64,000 nt of DNA from Odontesthes bonariensis (taxonomy: Eukaryota; Chordata; Actinopteri; Atheriniformes; Atherinopsidae): contig NC_134509.1 in NCBI RefSeq assembly GCF_027942865.1, positions 17,076,017-17,140,016 of the forward strand, given 5' to 3'. This document shows, piece by piece, positions 26,001 through 34,535 of this stretch; the first letter of the stretch is position 1; every line of letters starts with the position of its first letter. The notes under the pieces are model-generated. The model did not search any database. It was not told where the DNA came from and saw only the letters and a program-made list of their open reading frames with translations. Both the position numbers and the translations under genes were made by a program.

Positions 26001-29000
26001 TGAGACGCTTTTTGTGGTTGCTCTGCGGTGCTATTAGGAGGATTTTCTCTGGCATCAGCATGTTGATTGATGATGTTTACAGCATGTCATTAGATTTTTC
26101 TGCTTACAAGTTCAGCTCATTGTCAAGGTTGCTGACTTGGTTACTGTTGAAGATTATTGGTGTGTGGTCTCTGGTCTTTCTGCCTGTTAAGCAGGATCCA
26201 GTTGTTGGTGGTAAACCTCCTCGTAGCCCCATCTTGTCCCGGAGGTCCTATCTGTCACCCGTTAGAGGTCGAAGGGTAGGGGACTGCACTCATGCCTCTG
26301 TGCAGGAGGGAAGACTTTAGAAATCACCTTGTCTTTCATGATTGATCACCACACACTTTGTCATATGTATACTGTTTCTCTTCATATGGTGTAATTTTCC
26401 AGATTGAAATGGGAAATTTTCATGAATAATGAGTGGAGAAACAAAAAGTCTTTTCCCCTTAATGGAGCCCCCACAAATGGCACATTGTGATTTATGTTCT
26501 GTTTCTCTCTTTCTCTCCTTACCTCAGCGGTTAGTCCAGGATGCGCTTCACGGTGGAGGAGACCCGTAAGTGATAGTTGTTAGAATTTGCATTATGATTA
26601 AGGATAGGATGAAGCCGTGTGCATTCTTTGAGCAGTAACGGTGATTAAAGCAGCAACACCCATACAGTTGAGTTGTCCTGAATGTTCCCAACGCAGGTAC
26701 CAGGCTCTGTACAACTACATACCTCGCAACGAGGACGAGCTGGAGCTGAAGGAGGGAGACGTTGTTGATGTGATGGAGAAGTGCGATGATGGCTGGTTTG
26801 TTGGTAAGGTTACAAAATATGTCAACCACCAAAAGCATGCCGATTGTTGCCATTTGTCAGGAAAACCTAAAACATGGTCAGCCATTGACTTCATAAATAT
26901 GTCTCATACATATGGTCATACATTGTCGTGCCTCCGAGCAGCCGCAAAGTGGCAGACAGCACGAGCCCTACATGAATTACTTCGATTACTTAGACCTTTA
27001 GTGAAATACATCGAAGACACGAATCTGATCGTAAATGCAAACTAGAAATGCTGGGCATCAAAAACTGTGGTAACTGTGGTATTAGGAATGGAAGAACAGT
27101 GAAGTGAGAGGGCAAAGGAGAAATTATTTTCCCAAGACCGACAGAAACACAAAGATTTGTGTGTGCAGTACTGTGCAAAAGTCTTCCGGCAGCCCTCATA
27201 TCTCACCTTTCTTACCTTCTTTTCCTCTTACCTTAAAAAAACGAGTAATCGATGCGATAACTTGTCCATTTTATCTTTTCACCTTACTCTCACTGCGCCT
27301 CCAAGATGTCTTCTCTTCAGTTCATCTTGATTTTGGGATGTTATTCCAGGCATTTATTGGACTTCGGAAAGCTCAGTTAGCTGCTCCAACAGGTTAACAA
27401 CTTCTGTTGCCATGGTGATGCATCATAACTGATGTAAAAAATTGCCAGTTACCAGCAGAAGCCATTACAGCATTACAGCATCAAAACCAACACCGAAAAA
27501 TGCTCCAAATTTTATTTTATTTTTTTCTTCAACAGAATAATAGCTCAGTAGAAAGACACAGTATGTCCAGATAATAATAATGTTGAGGTCCGGGCTCTAG
27601 GAAGGATTCATCTCTCCATCAGGCCTGTTGCCACTGACTCTCAGTCCTGTTCTTGTGTCATTTGGCATAGCTCAGCCTTTTCGCCCCATTTCCCTTCCTT
27701 AACCCATTTAGACCTGGAAAGCATTGCCGCATTTCTACCTTTAAAGCCGGGGGCGCTGTTGCGTTATTCTACCATTAAGGCCGGGAAAGCGTACACGTCT
27801 TTTTCAGACGGTAGCGATTGTGAGGAGTTTCTTGGCTTTGATGCTGATGATGAACGTGATGACCCAATTGATCGAGATTTATGGCTAGCACATATGTTTG
27901 AAGATGACGATAATGGCGAGGATGATTTTAAAGGGTTTGAATGTGAGTGGAAGACTGACAATTGCCACCGTAATCGACGGAGAGATTTCAACCGCACACC
28001 AGGGGTGAAAGTGGATTTACCTGCAGATGCCACACCGTTGCAGGCATTTAATCATATTTTTACTGAGGAGCTTTGGGCGCATCTCGTTTTCGAGACGAAT
28101 AGATACAGTGAGCAGGTACTTCAGACTCCAGCTCGAGCAAAGATGGCAAGGTGGTCACACGTAACTGTGCCGGAGATGAAAACGTTTATTGGAATGTGTA
28201 TGGGCATGGGACTCCTTGTGCTGCCAGTACGAAGAGATTACTGGCAATAAAATAAATAGATAAATAAATAATTTAAATATAAAATTAAATTTTATTTTAT
28301 TTTAATTACTGTTTTCTAATTGAAAATAGTGCTGTTCCTGCACTTTACTTTTTCCATTTTCTATTTTCGTGAAGGTGTATGTAAATAAACTCAATTTCCA
28401 AAGAAAGCCACAGGTGTAAGCTCTCAAATACTTTTTGAATTTTGTTTCTATCTGCTACAGAGGCTGAGAAATCAATCATTTAGTAGGCGTTGACACTCCA
28501 GAAAAACTTCAGGTTATTAGGGGGTCTTTCTGAAATCGCCCATAGGTTTTACAGGCATTCTTTTCCAGGCGTTTTAGGCCTAAATGGGCTAAGACTAGCT
28601 TCTTCACAGCCAGCCTTCCATGTCGAACACTTCTGATGAGGCCTCAGTCAGCAGCAGGTGGGATAGGATCAGCTGCAGGACTGCGTGTGTTTCCCTGGTC
28701 TTCACTAGCCTGGCTGACGCGTCCACATCTCGATGAGATGGTGGTCTGGGAACTAGGTGTGCATTTTCTCGTATTTGAGGCGTGGTTTACGAATGCCTAG
28801 AGCCGTTTATTGGGCGCTACGAATGTCTATCAAATGGCGTCTGGTTCTTCCCATGCTGCTTTGCGCGCGATTCATAGCCAATTGTATCACTTATACCAGA
28901 TGACGTATGTAGAGCGACAGAAATTCGACAAGGAAATACATCCTTCTTGGCAATGAAATCTTTCAACGCCAAACGTTGCTCTTTTTTAAAAGTAAACTTG

Positions 29001-29901
29001 CGTTCTAAGCTACTTAAAATACTTTCTAAGGCTGCATCGAACGGTAACGTTGTGTCCGCTGCCATGTTGGATTAACACTCTACAAGCTTCGGTGTCGCGC
29101 ATAGACGTCGTCATCGTCTTGCTATCTTTCCCCCCCCCCCCCCCCCCCCCGTTCTGTGATTGGTTCCCTAACTCAGGCAAAAATAAGGGCGGTGGTTTCC
29201 AGGCTGGACACATGGATTAACAAACAAAGACACTCGGGTACAAGAACAGGACTGAAAATTGAAGAAAAATCAGCCAAAGTCTAAAAACTCCAAAGACGAA
29301 CTATAAAAGACCTTCAGAAAGCCTGAAGAACTAATGCTAAAGACCATTTTGCACTTTACTTTACACATCAAATGCACATGTTATACGTCAGACAGTAGAA
29401 AAGAAAACCTTCTGTGTTGTATTTAGATAAATGTCAAGCTAAATTACACCACTAGATGTCAGTGTTGTTCCGTTAGACATTTATGAGCAGACATCATGCC
29501 ATGCAGTTCACAGTTAAACCACAGTTTGACCTTTGACTAACACAGAGGATCTGTTTTTGTATAAATCTCGATGAACAGGCAAAGTTTGTATTCCACTGTG
29601 AGTGGTGGATATTTCCCCCCACATTTTTACTGTCTCTTCTGAGGCTGAGTAAAGAAAGTCTTCGTGAACTGTAACAATTCTTTCAGGTTTTTCAGCAAAG
29701 CCACCCTGAAGGGTCTGAATGGCTTGATTTTCACGTCCTCGTTAATAAAAAGTGAAACATTTAAGAACGTCGTCTGATCTGAACGCACGCCACGACCTCA
29801 GCTCTGACCTTCCTCTTGTATTGCTCTTTGTTTGTAAAGGGACCTCTCGAAGGAGCAAGTTGTTTGGAACCTTCCCAGGAAACTACGTGAAGCAGCTATA
29901 A
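1251..29901 (+). CDS. sorbs2: sorbs2 (sorbin and SH3 domain containing 2), 3' part, 27 exons
   Basis: This is a scaffold protein of the vinexin/CAP/ArgBP2 family. Family members link actin-anchored sites (Z-discs, stress fibres, focal adhesions, neuronal synapses) to kinases and to vinculin/afadin-type ligands through three C-terminal SH3 domains. The 27 exons listed below join in one consistent phase to about 2191 residues plus stop. The order is an N-terminal DSGGCARK segment, proline-rich exons, SoHo (about residues 505-565), the nArgBP2 exon (810-1421), SH3-1 (1450-1502), SH3-2 (1525-1585), two extra proline-rich exons (1611-2096) and SH3-3 (2137-2191). The nArgBP2 exon, the SoHo core ([11 protein letters not shown]) and the SH3 sequences match mammalian SORBS2 better than SORBS1 or SORBS3, from memory. 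The initiator exon lies upstream. 2191 residues is an all-exon maximum, and real transcripts surely skip many cassettes. Which teleost duplicate (a or b) this is cannot be told. Confidence 0.95.
2686..2712 (+). CDS. sorbs2: sorbs2 27-bp microexon
   Basis: The acceptor is ttctccag/GG and the donor TTGG/gtaaga. The 27 bases keep phase 1 on both sides and encode GSDSHSSDL, equivalent to the GRDSQSPDS segment of human SORBS2. It can be skipped without a frameshift. Confidence 0.8.
2841..2965 (+). CDS. sorbs2: sorbs2 exon ([17 protein letters not shown])
   Basis: The motif [20 protein letters not shown] is nearly identical to human SORBS2. The acceptor is tttctag/AT and the donor ACACAG/gtgaaa. 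Phase enters at 1 and leaves at 0. Confidence 0.92.
3297..3950 (+). CDS. sorbs2: sorbs2 large proline-rich exon A
   Basis: This is an open phase 0-0 exon of 218 codons. It begins [13 protein letters not shown], has a Ser/Thr-rich middle, several PPxxPPP stretches, and ends [15 protein letters not shown], which contains a typical class SH3-binding PxxP run. The donor is CTGTTG/gtacat. The acceptor (tctaaaaag/GA) is weak but fits the phase. I do not recall this segment in the usual human reference isoform, so it is probably an alternatively used exon. Confidence 0.75.
4577..5002 (+). CDS. sorbs2: sorbs2 Ser/Thr/Ala-rich exon B
   Basis: This is a phase 0-0 exon of 142 codons with acceptor cacaccag/GG and donor CTAAT/gtaatt (modest). 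It encodes [20 protein letters not shown], then low-complexity Ser/Ala/Thr sequence. No domain is recognised. It is probably a disordered cassette with many phosphorylatable Ser-Pro sites. Confidence 0.72.
6750..6876 (+). CDS. sorbs2: sorbs2 exon (proline/serine-rich, before SoHo)
   Basis: It encodes [20 protein letters not shown] followed by [14 protein letters not shown]. The position and [11 protein letters not shown] character correspond to the SPMSYYQRPFSPSAY region of human SORBS2. The acceptor is ctcccag/GG and the donor TTCAG/gtgagt. Phase is 0 in and 1 out. Confidence 0.85.
7381..7556 (+). CDS. sorbs2: sorbs2 exon, SoHo domain part 1
   Basis: It ends in [20 protein letters not shown] then [11 protein letters not shown], the strongly conserved first half of the sorbin-homology (SoHo) domain. 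In this family SoHo binds lipid-raft proteins such as flotillin. The acceptor is cttaccag/AG and the donor CGCACG/gtgaga. Phase is 1 in and 0 out. Confidence 0.95.
9134..9200 (+). CDS. sorbs2: sorbs2 exon, SoHo domain part 2
   Basis: It encodes [20 protein letters not shown], the core of the SoHo domain, almost unchanged from mammals. The acceptor is tcctgcag/AC and the donor GCAG/gtaagg. Phase is 0 in and 1 out. Confidence 0.96.
10013..10063 (+). CDS. sorbs2: sorbs2 exon ([17 protein letters not shown])
   Basis: This 51-base exon in phase 1-1 follows SoHo, as does DDDTDMYNTPYTY in human. The acceptor is ctctacag/AT and the donor AGTG/gtaaga. It can be skipped in frame. Confidence 0.88.
10203..10416 (+). 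CDS. sorbs2: sorbs2 proline-rich exon ([12 protein letters not shown])
   Basis: It contains [14 protein letters not shown], as in human SORBS2, then a [13 protein letters not shown] stretch likely to bind SH3 or EVH1/profilin-type domains. The acceptor is ttaacag/AT and the donor GACAT/gtaaga. Phase is 1 in and 2 out. Confidence 0.92.
11023..11137 (+). CDS. sorbs2: sorbs2 exon ([19 protein letters not shown])
   Basis: [20 protein letters not shown] and [16 protein letters not shown] are family signature sequences shared with mammalian SORBS1 and SORBS2. The acceptor is tgcaccag/GA and the donor GACCA/gtgagt. Phase is 2 in and 0 out. Confidence 0.95.
12213..12245. repeat. (CA)n(TA)n microsatellite
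   Basis: ACACAC repeats pass straight into ATATAT repeats in an AT-rich intron of sorbs2 (11138-13139). Confidence 0.85.
13140..13211 (+). CDS. sorbs2: sorbs2 exon ([19 protein letters not shown])
   Basis: This 24-codon phase 0-0 cassette encodes [20 protein letters not shown] then FGRP. The same peptide is found in SORBS family cassettes. The acceptor is tttcccag/AC and the donor CGGCCG/gtaagt. Confidence 0.9.
14859..14915 (+). CDS. sorbs2: sorbs2 short cassette ([19 protein letters not shown])
   Basis: This 19-codon phase 0-0 cassette directly follows the FGRP exon, as expected for the family. The donor ATCGAG/gtaatc is good. The acceptor (ggctgaag/CC) has a poor adjacent pyrimidine tract, although the region upstream is very C/T rich. 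It is likely alternative. Confidence 0.8.
15645..15694 (+). CDS. sorbs2: sorbs2 exon ([16 protein letters not shown])
   Basis: The acceptor is tatttcag/AC and the donor TCAAG/gtaact. Phase is 0 in and 2 out. ERPS joins to [14 protein letters not shown] in the next exon, as [21 protein letters not shown] does in human. Confidence 0.88.
16561..16736 (+). CDS. sorbs2: sorbs2 exon ([11 protein letters not shown] ... SPSSPSRAK)
   Basis: A basic [11 protein letters not shown] motif is followed by a Ser/Pro-rich stretch ending [10 protein letters not shown], both conserved with human SORBS2. The acceptor is cttgtag/TG. The donor CAAAG/gtactc is directly followed by a run of 16 C. Phase is 2 in and 1 out. 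Confidence 0.92.
17092..18927 (+). CDS. sorbs2: sorbs2 large neuronal (nArgBP2) exon
   Basis: This 1836-base exon (about 612 codons, phase 1-1) defines the neuronal ArgBP2 isoform. Conserved landmarks are [16 protein letters not shown], [95 protein letters not shown], a His-rich tract (18168-18225), [19 protein letters not shown] (zinc-finger-like) and [16 protein letters not shown]. In mammals this exon targets the protein to synapses and SAPAP. The donor TTCAG/gtggag and acceptor acttgaag/GT fix its borders. Skipping it is phase-neutral and gives the shorter muscle-type form. The His spacing in the zinc finger differs from human. Confidence 0.95.
18168..18235 (+). repeat. sorbs2: Histidine-codon repeat in sorbs2 nArgBP2 exon
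   Basis: Runs of CAC/CAT codons encode a His-rich tract with at least ten consecutive His. A His tract stands at the same place in human SORBS2, just before the CKGRCPASY motif, so it is an old feature that may vary in length. Confidence 0.85.
19053..19410. mobile_element. Non-autonomous MITE (TAGAGCCC ends)
   Basis: The ends TTAGAGCCCGACTGA and, reversed, TTAGAGCCCAACTGAT form imperfect terminal inverted repeats about 358 bases apart. Inner sequence near the right end (CGATAATATC) fits a widespread fish element with GATATATCGG-type sub-ends. Flanks atacagat/atactaaa could be a decayed 8-bp duplication, which would suit hAT. Confidence 0.6.
20799..20878 (+). CDS. sorbs2: sorbs2 exon before SH3-1 (RPTPDRE)
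   Basis: It encodes [20 protein letters not shown] then RPTPDRE and is equivalent to the PRSYSSTLTDMG...GTPEKEK region of human. The acceptor is tgtcacag/AC and the donor GAGAG/gtacta. Phase is 1 in and 0 out. Confidence 0.9.
21191..21237 (+). CDS. sorbs2: sorbs2 exon, SH3-1 part 1
   Basis: It encodes [15 protein letters not shown], the first strand of SH3 domain 1 with the ALYDF-type motif (AIYDF). The acceptor is cttcatcag/AA and the donor GCTAA/gtaagt. Phase is 0 in and 2 out. Confidence 0.95.
21630..21744 (+). CDS. sorbs2: sorbs2 exon, SH3-1 part 2
   Basis: It encodes [20 protein letters not shown] then [18 protein letters not shown]. It shows the RT-loop ELxF, the NNWYEG tryptophan and the GIFPxxYV motif of a complete SH3 core. 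The acceptor is tgtttcag/GG and the donor TAGAA/gtaggt. Phase is 2 in and 0 out. Confidence 0.96.
21868..21996 (+). CDS. sorbs2: sorbs2 exon, linker and SH3-2 part 1
   Basis: The linker ([19 protein letters not shown]) is followed by [20 protein letters not shown], the first half of SH3-2. It is phase 0-0. The acceptor is tacgcag/AA and the donor GAAAG/gtagct. Confidence 0.95.
22974..23046 (+). repeat. (GT)n microsatellite abutting a splice acceptor
   Basis: It is about 73 bases of almost pure GT (a few GC variants) ending one base before the AG of the SH3-2 exon at 23049. Confidence 0.95.
23049..23243 (+). CDS. sorbs2: sorbs2 exon, SH3-2 part 2
   Basis: It encodes [20 protein letters not shown] and continues to [19 protein letters not shown], completing SH3-2. 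It is phase 0-0 with 65 codons. The acceptor AG (23047-23048) sits directly after about 73 bases of GT repeat, so the usual C/T tract is replaced by GU in the RNA. Skipping would stay in frame but delete half of the SH3 domain. Confidence 0.94.
23454..24443 (+). CDS. sorbs2: sorbs2 large proline-rich exon C
   Basis: The 330-codon open frame is rich in [17 protein letters not shown] and similar stretches, then has [20 protein letters not shown], then an acidic [18 protein letters not shown] end. The donor CCACAG/gtagag is clear and phase 0. The start is less sure: 23454 (acttccatggag/CT after a C/T-rich tract) is the phase-0 acceptor I prefer. It is probably an alternatively spliced insert between SH3-2 and SH3-3. 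Confidence 0.7.
25141..25608 (+). CDS. sorbs2: sorbs2 proline/serine-rich exon D
   Basis: This is a phase 0-0 exon of 156 codons made almost only of Pro, Ser, Thr and His, ending PGRRSPKVK. The acceptor is cctccgtag/GC. Two donors are possible, AAG/gtgaag (end 25602) and AAG/gtaaag (end 25608), both in phase. It is likely disordered and alternative. No domain is recognised. Confidence 0.7.
26195..26275 (+). CDS. sorbs2: sorbs2 exon ([17 protein letters not shown])
   Basis: This is a phase 0-0, 27-codon basic Ser/Pro/Arg cassette. The acceptor is gttaagcag/GA and the donor CGAAGG/gtaggg. It lies in the SH3-2 to SH3-3 linker. Confidence 0.82.
26528..26565 (+). CDS. sorbs2: sorbs2 short exon ([13 protein letters not shown])
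   Basis: Its GGGDP joins to YQALYNY in the next exon, as ENIQGGGEPFQALYNY does in human. The acceptor is acctcag/CG and the donor GACCC/gtaagt. Phase is 0 in and 2 out. Confidence 0.92.
26697..26803 (+). CDS. sorbs2: sorbs2 exon, SH3-3 part 1
   Basis: It encodes [20 protein letters not shown] then [16 protein letters not shown], nearly identical to human SH3-3. The acceptor is acgcag/GT and the donor TTGTTG/gtaagg. Phase is 2 in and 1 out. Confidence 0.96.
27699..28592 (+). mobile_element. piggyBac-derived element, internally deleted, with TTAA target site
   Basis: The left end TTAA/CCCATTTAGacctgg (27699 on) and right end ccTAAATGGG/CTAA (to 28592) give matching CCCATTTAG inverted ends. 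The TTAA duplication is intact at left and has one change at right (CTAA). The enclosed frame carries a piggyBac transposase N-terminal piece. It sits in the last sorbs2 intron, 3.0 kb long. Confidence 0.72.
27759..28250 (+). pseudogene. Truncated piggyBac transposase (PGBD-like) fragment
   Basis: The open frame of 163 codons has no good ATG at its start. It shows an acidic N-terminus ([16 protein letters not shown]), then [20 protein letters not shown] and a [13 protein letters not shown] segment, which match the beginning of the DDE_Tnp_1_7 transposase domain. It stops before the catalytic Asp residues. Full-length enzymes are about 550-600 residues, so this is a dead remnant. Confidence 0.75.
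28707..29206 (-). mobile_element. Possible DNA-transposon remnant with helicase-like fragment
   Basis: On the minus strand, 28817-29065 encodes [20 protein letters not shown] then [16 protein letters not shown]. This resembles the start of RecQ-like helicase reading frames that occur as repeats in fish genomes, but the walker-type ATP motif that should follow is missing. Flanking AGCCTGG...CCAGGCT could be inverted ends. A C19 run is at about 29131-29150. Family assignment is uncertain. Confidence 0.35.
29840..29901 (+). CDS. sorbs2: sorbs2 last coding exon, SH3-3 part 2 and stop
   Basis: It encodes [19 protein letters not shown] and TAA (29899-29901), completing SH3-3 with the GTFPGNYV motif. 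The acceptor is tttgtaaag/GG. It is separated from part 1 by a 3.0-kb intron that holds transposon fragments. Confidence 0.96.
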
Positions 29902-31427
29902 TGATGATTCCAGACTCTCCGCGGCCCCCCGTCCCCTTTCAGTGACACGTTCCTCGCCGTCAGCACAGCACCCGCAGGACGTCGGCCCAGACCTGCTGCA
30001 CACTTATGTGTTTGCGTAGATGTGTGGCATGTCAGCTTCACACAGACAGAATCCTTAGCTCTAACTAGCCATCTTTAATGGAAGACTTCTATAAGATGAT
30101 ACTGTTTTTTTAATCTTATCTTTTTACCTTTATTTTTCTATCATGGAAAACCCTAAATTTGTGCTCCCGTCAGTGACCTTTTGACCTGACTTTTGACGAT
30201 GGTGGAAGAATAGCGAAGGACCGCAGTGATGCTCCCCTTTCTGTTTCATCTGTTTAAGGGCAGTGAGATCACCCAGATCGCCTCCTTTATTTTTTTTTTA
30301 GTTTTCTGCAGTAACTCCAATTTAAAAACGTAATTACATTGACCTGCTGTTAATTCCAGTGTTCGGTCACAGCTGTCCCCACAGACTGCCGAGTGTATTT
30401 TAAACAGTATTGTGTCGGTTTTTCCGAGCCGTGTTTGGGGGATTTCAGCTAACAAGTTGCATCATCCTGCCGCTTCACAGCGTTACATGTGAAAAAGACT
30501 GTGCATGTATCAATGTTATGTGTTACCCAGGGTTTCCATCTATCAGTTACTTCAGATACACGCACCCGAGTTCATGGAGAAATGCTTGACTTGCTGTCTA
30601 ACCCAAGAGTCCCAGTATAATAGAAAAAACACAAAGATGTTGTTGGTTTTGTTGTTTGCTAATTTTTCACGTTAGGATTGATGCACTTTAACAAAACCTG
30701 GACACAAGCTCGTGTTTGTTTTTAAGTCAAACTGCACCTCAGATTTGAGACACTAGAGATTTCTCTGACTGCGGGTCCTCAGGGGACAGAGTCATGCGTG
30801 GAACGTGTATGCAGACAGTTTGCTGACATTTTATAGGTATTTTTATTTATTAGAGGATGACTTGTCGATCAGACTGTGTTACATTATGATTTTAAGAAGG
30901 ATGAACACCACGTTGCTTTTTCTAAATGTATGTTTTCAGCACCTAATTTACATTTGAAGGATTGTTCCTTTTTTTTTCTTTTTTTGTCCAGTTGGGTTCT
31001 GATAGAGATAAATAACCTGATGGCTGATGGGGAAATAATGAATTGCCAGGTTTCATGTTTAATGTTAAATTTATTTAAATAAGATACAGAATGAGATAGA
31101 AAATGATGAAGACTGCAGTTGAGTTGTTGCAGCTTCTCTGATGGAGTCTTTTATCCCTGCTGTCAGAGTCAGTGGGTAGTGGATCACTGTTCACATGTGT
31201 GTATTATTTCAGATAATCGGCTATTTCCTTCTTCGCTTGTCATGCAAAGTAAACACAATCTTTGTTTTGTTTTTTTTTTGCTGTTTTCTCATTTTATGTT
31301 TCACAATGGATGTATACTGTCTACAAAGCTATTGTTAAAGCACCTTAAGATATGTTATCATTCATTGTCCCTCACGTCACTCCCTGTCATTCACTATGTC
31401 AGCTAGTGTAAGAACACGTGTGTGTGT

Positions 31428-31464
<37 letters not shown>

Positions 31465-32099
31465 TGTGTGTGTGTGTGTGTGCGTGCGTCTGTGCTGTGT
31501 TTTGTAAGCCTTTTGTATGAGAGCTGTAAAATGGCCAACATCCACTTGCTTTATAAACTCAGCTTTTTCTCACCCACCATTACATTTGGTTTTCTCTTTC
31601 TTTACGTTTCTCTTCATCGGGGGTGCCAAGTTTCACCTCTTTGAAAGCTGTTATTGTTTTAAGAGTCGATGAGGCCAGTTCAACTGGAGTCACTGTTGGT
31701 AGACTGAGCTGCGGCGGTGACTGCTGCCTTACATCTGACTCTGATTTAACAGCCATGTATATGTAAACCTCATCTGTGATGCAAAAAAGAAAAAGTCAAA
31801 TTTATGCATTTGTAGTCTAGAAAACAACATGAAAATGTAAGATAGTGGCCAGAGAGCATAAAGTCGGCAGTGTTTAAGCATACAGTAGGCTTATTGTCTG
31901 CCTTTGATATGCGCATAAGCGCAGATTTGGACTTGGGACGTGAATTCGACTCCTGGTATGTTTCTACGTGTAATTAAACATGTAATTCTAATGTTATTCC
32001 TGGTAAAAATCAAACTCAGCATACATTCTTGGACCTTAAGTATTTCTACGATATCGTAGCACATGTTTGATGATTTAATGGGGCTGTATTGCTAATAAA
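29902..32099 (+). other. sorbs2: Probable sorbs2 3' UTR
   Basis: This AT-rich stretch after the stop has no further coding exon. The first clear AATAAA that is not inside a SINE is at 32094-32099, so the 3' UTR may reach there, but earlier non-canonical poly(A) sites are possible. It contains a (TG)n microsatellite at 31418-31483. Confidence 0.4.
31418..31483 (+). repeat. (TG)n microsatellite in sorbs2 3' region
   Basis: TG repeats with two CT interruptions, in the probable 3' UTR. Confidence 0.9.
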
Positions 32100-32329
32100 A
32101 TCCAGCTGGTAGATGATATATTTCCTTTTTTATTTTTCAGCTTTTACGGATCAATAATATTGTTAATGACTAAAAAAAAAAGACACCTCATTTAAGAAGT
32201 TTAAAGGTAGTCTGTGGAGGTCTGACCATTACTCCGAGCACACAGGTGATCTGATTCATTACAATAGAACTCCACAGTATAAAATGGATCAAATGAGGCA
32301 GTTACTGTATCTGCATTAAAAGGATGTGT

Positions 32330-32475
32330 TGTGACAACATCAGAAGATTAATGGTTTGATCCCCAAATGCCCCAGTTTACATGCCAGAGTATCTCTGGGG
32401 AAGATGCTGAACCGCCAGTGTGTTCCTCCCTTTGGAGTCGCTTTGGATGAAAGCATCTGGAAAATAAATGAAATG
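32330..32475 (+). mobile_element. tRNA-derived SINE fragment
   Basis: It contains a B-box-like GGTTTGATCCCC (32353-32364) and then the fish SINE body (CTCTGGGGAAGATGCTGAACC) and 3' tail GCTTTGGATGAAAGCATCTGG followed by AAATGAAATGAATGAATG. The A-box part is decayed or absent. Confidence 0.6.
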
Positions 32476-32479
32476 AATG

Positions 32480-34535
32480 AATGATCCTGTTCAGTCATGG
32501 ACAAATTCAAATTGCACTAAGTAGAGTGAAATGCTTTTGTTTTCACGTCTCTCGCTGAGGAAGCTGGAGTCTGCGCGCAGAGCCCAGTCATGACACGGCG
32601 GCCCTGGAGCACAGAGGGTTAAGGCTGTGCAAAATGGCTCCACAACGGCAACTTGTTGTTGCTGTACTTTGAACCAAATGTTTATGTGTATATAAGAGGT
32701 GTACATGGCCAGTGTGGGGGGGGGGGTTTGTGTTGAATCCATGTTGCAACGTTGTACAGTTTAGAAATGCGAGTGATCGTGGAAAAACACGTCGGATGCA
32801 GAAGGGTTGTGGCGTAAAAATTCCCATTATAACATTTTGTCCCAAAAAAATTAAACATTTCAGGTTTGAGTTGTTTATAGATGGAAAAAAAAGAATCCTC
32901 TGTTGACTCCAAGTGAGTAGCTCTTAGTTTTGCTCTCGCTGATTCCTCAAACAGACGGCTCTGACAACCATTCAGGTTCTGAACTTCACCTAACCCATTT
33001 CCTAAAAAAAAGATAAATACATAAAAAGGTGCCTTACAAAACTTAAAATTTATTTCACATCTCAGATTCAGTTGCCATGTCCATTCTTTATATAAAATCT
33101 ATAAAAACAGTGAATGTGTGACTTTTTTATGAATAATCCTCAGCTGTTTATCTACCACAAGCTAATTGCAGTGCTCTGGGGCATCCATACTCTTTTCCTC
33201 TTCATACTGCTGACACCCATAGTCTCAGCTCACCGCTGTGTTGTTTCTGTTAGATGAAGTTACACGTGTAGCACCCTTTCAAACAATCCACCAGCGAAGC
33301 TTGTGAAACCCTGTAACCTTGCTATGAATCAAGTTTTGTAAAGTTTTTCATCATACCACTGCAATAAGAACATTCTGGACCTGCTCTACCCTGTGTTATA
33401 CTAAGATATACAGCAGCTATAAACGGTGCAATCTTAAAAGACATTCACTAAATGTGTGTAGGAGATGTAGAACGACGAGTGCTTCTTGTCTATGTCAGTA
33501 AATTGTGTTGTCTTGGTAACCGCTAAAGCAAACGATTAACTCGATCCACACCGAAATACTTCACTTGAAAAGGATTTTTCGAGGCTATGTGCAGTCAATG
33601 ATGTGACTAATGGGATTTTCCTCACTTTACACAATGACAACATCGCCTGCTCAGAGTGAAAGCCTGCAGTCCTGACTTAGATTAAAATGTCTTGCAAAGC
33701 CCATTTGTTTGCAAGCTTTAATACTATTAAGGTATAAAATGCACGTCGTAAAATGAGAAAAATATATCTGGAGATGGCTGGGGCAAGGGGATTAAGATTC
33801 TTGTAAGCTAGAGTAAATCCTTTGACAACAGAAAGATGTCTCAAGCAAAGGAACAGAGATAAATGTCTGGTGCAAACAGGAAAAAGACTAAATAATTGGT
33901 TGTTAAATGCCCTTCTCGGAAGGAAACTGGACTGTTATCAAGCCCAGGAGAGAGAAGCCTGGGTCCCATCCAGATCAATAGTGGCTGGAATGTGCCTGCA
34001 AAACCTCCAGAGCCTCACAGAGGAGCTTTGCCTCCAGACCAAATAAGGACAGGAGCAGCATGACCCGTCGAGCGGAGCGAGAGGAGGCCAGCCAGACCCT
34101 TAGCTGTCCGCGGATGAGAAGCGTTAACTTCTGAAAGAGGCTGGTTTACATCCGAGCTCTGTGTCCATGTAGGTAAGCAGAGTCTGAGAGCCCAAAACAG
34201 GTGGAGAATAACACGAGTGATAAGCTGGGCCTTATTTAAGAGGCTGTCTGAAGGTAAGAAGAAGGCAAAGTAAAAAAAAAAAAAAAAGAAAAAGCAACAG
34301 AAGAAGGAAGGTGAGCCAAAGCTGCTGGTGGTGATAAAGACCGAGAGTCTGTTCCCAAAATCTGACCAATTACCTCACTCCTTGGGTGGGGTCTGTTCAT
34401 TCCCCTCCCTCTGCCCCCCCCTGCATGGTTCAAAACCTCCATCCCTTTGATATTGCTCTGCTCTTTAACTGTGATCCCAACAGTGTGCAGTTTACTGCCT
34501 GCTGCTGTGCTAACAGCTGGGGATATTAAAGGGTC
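32480..34535. other. sorbs2-pdlim3 intergenic region
   Basis: No coding exon is recognised. It should hold the pdlim3 promoter and 5' UTR near 34.2-34.5 kb. A non-coding first exon could be present but is not visible by sequence alone. Confidence 0.5.
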
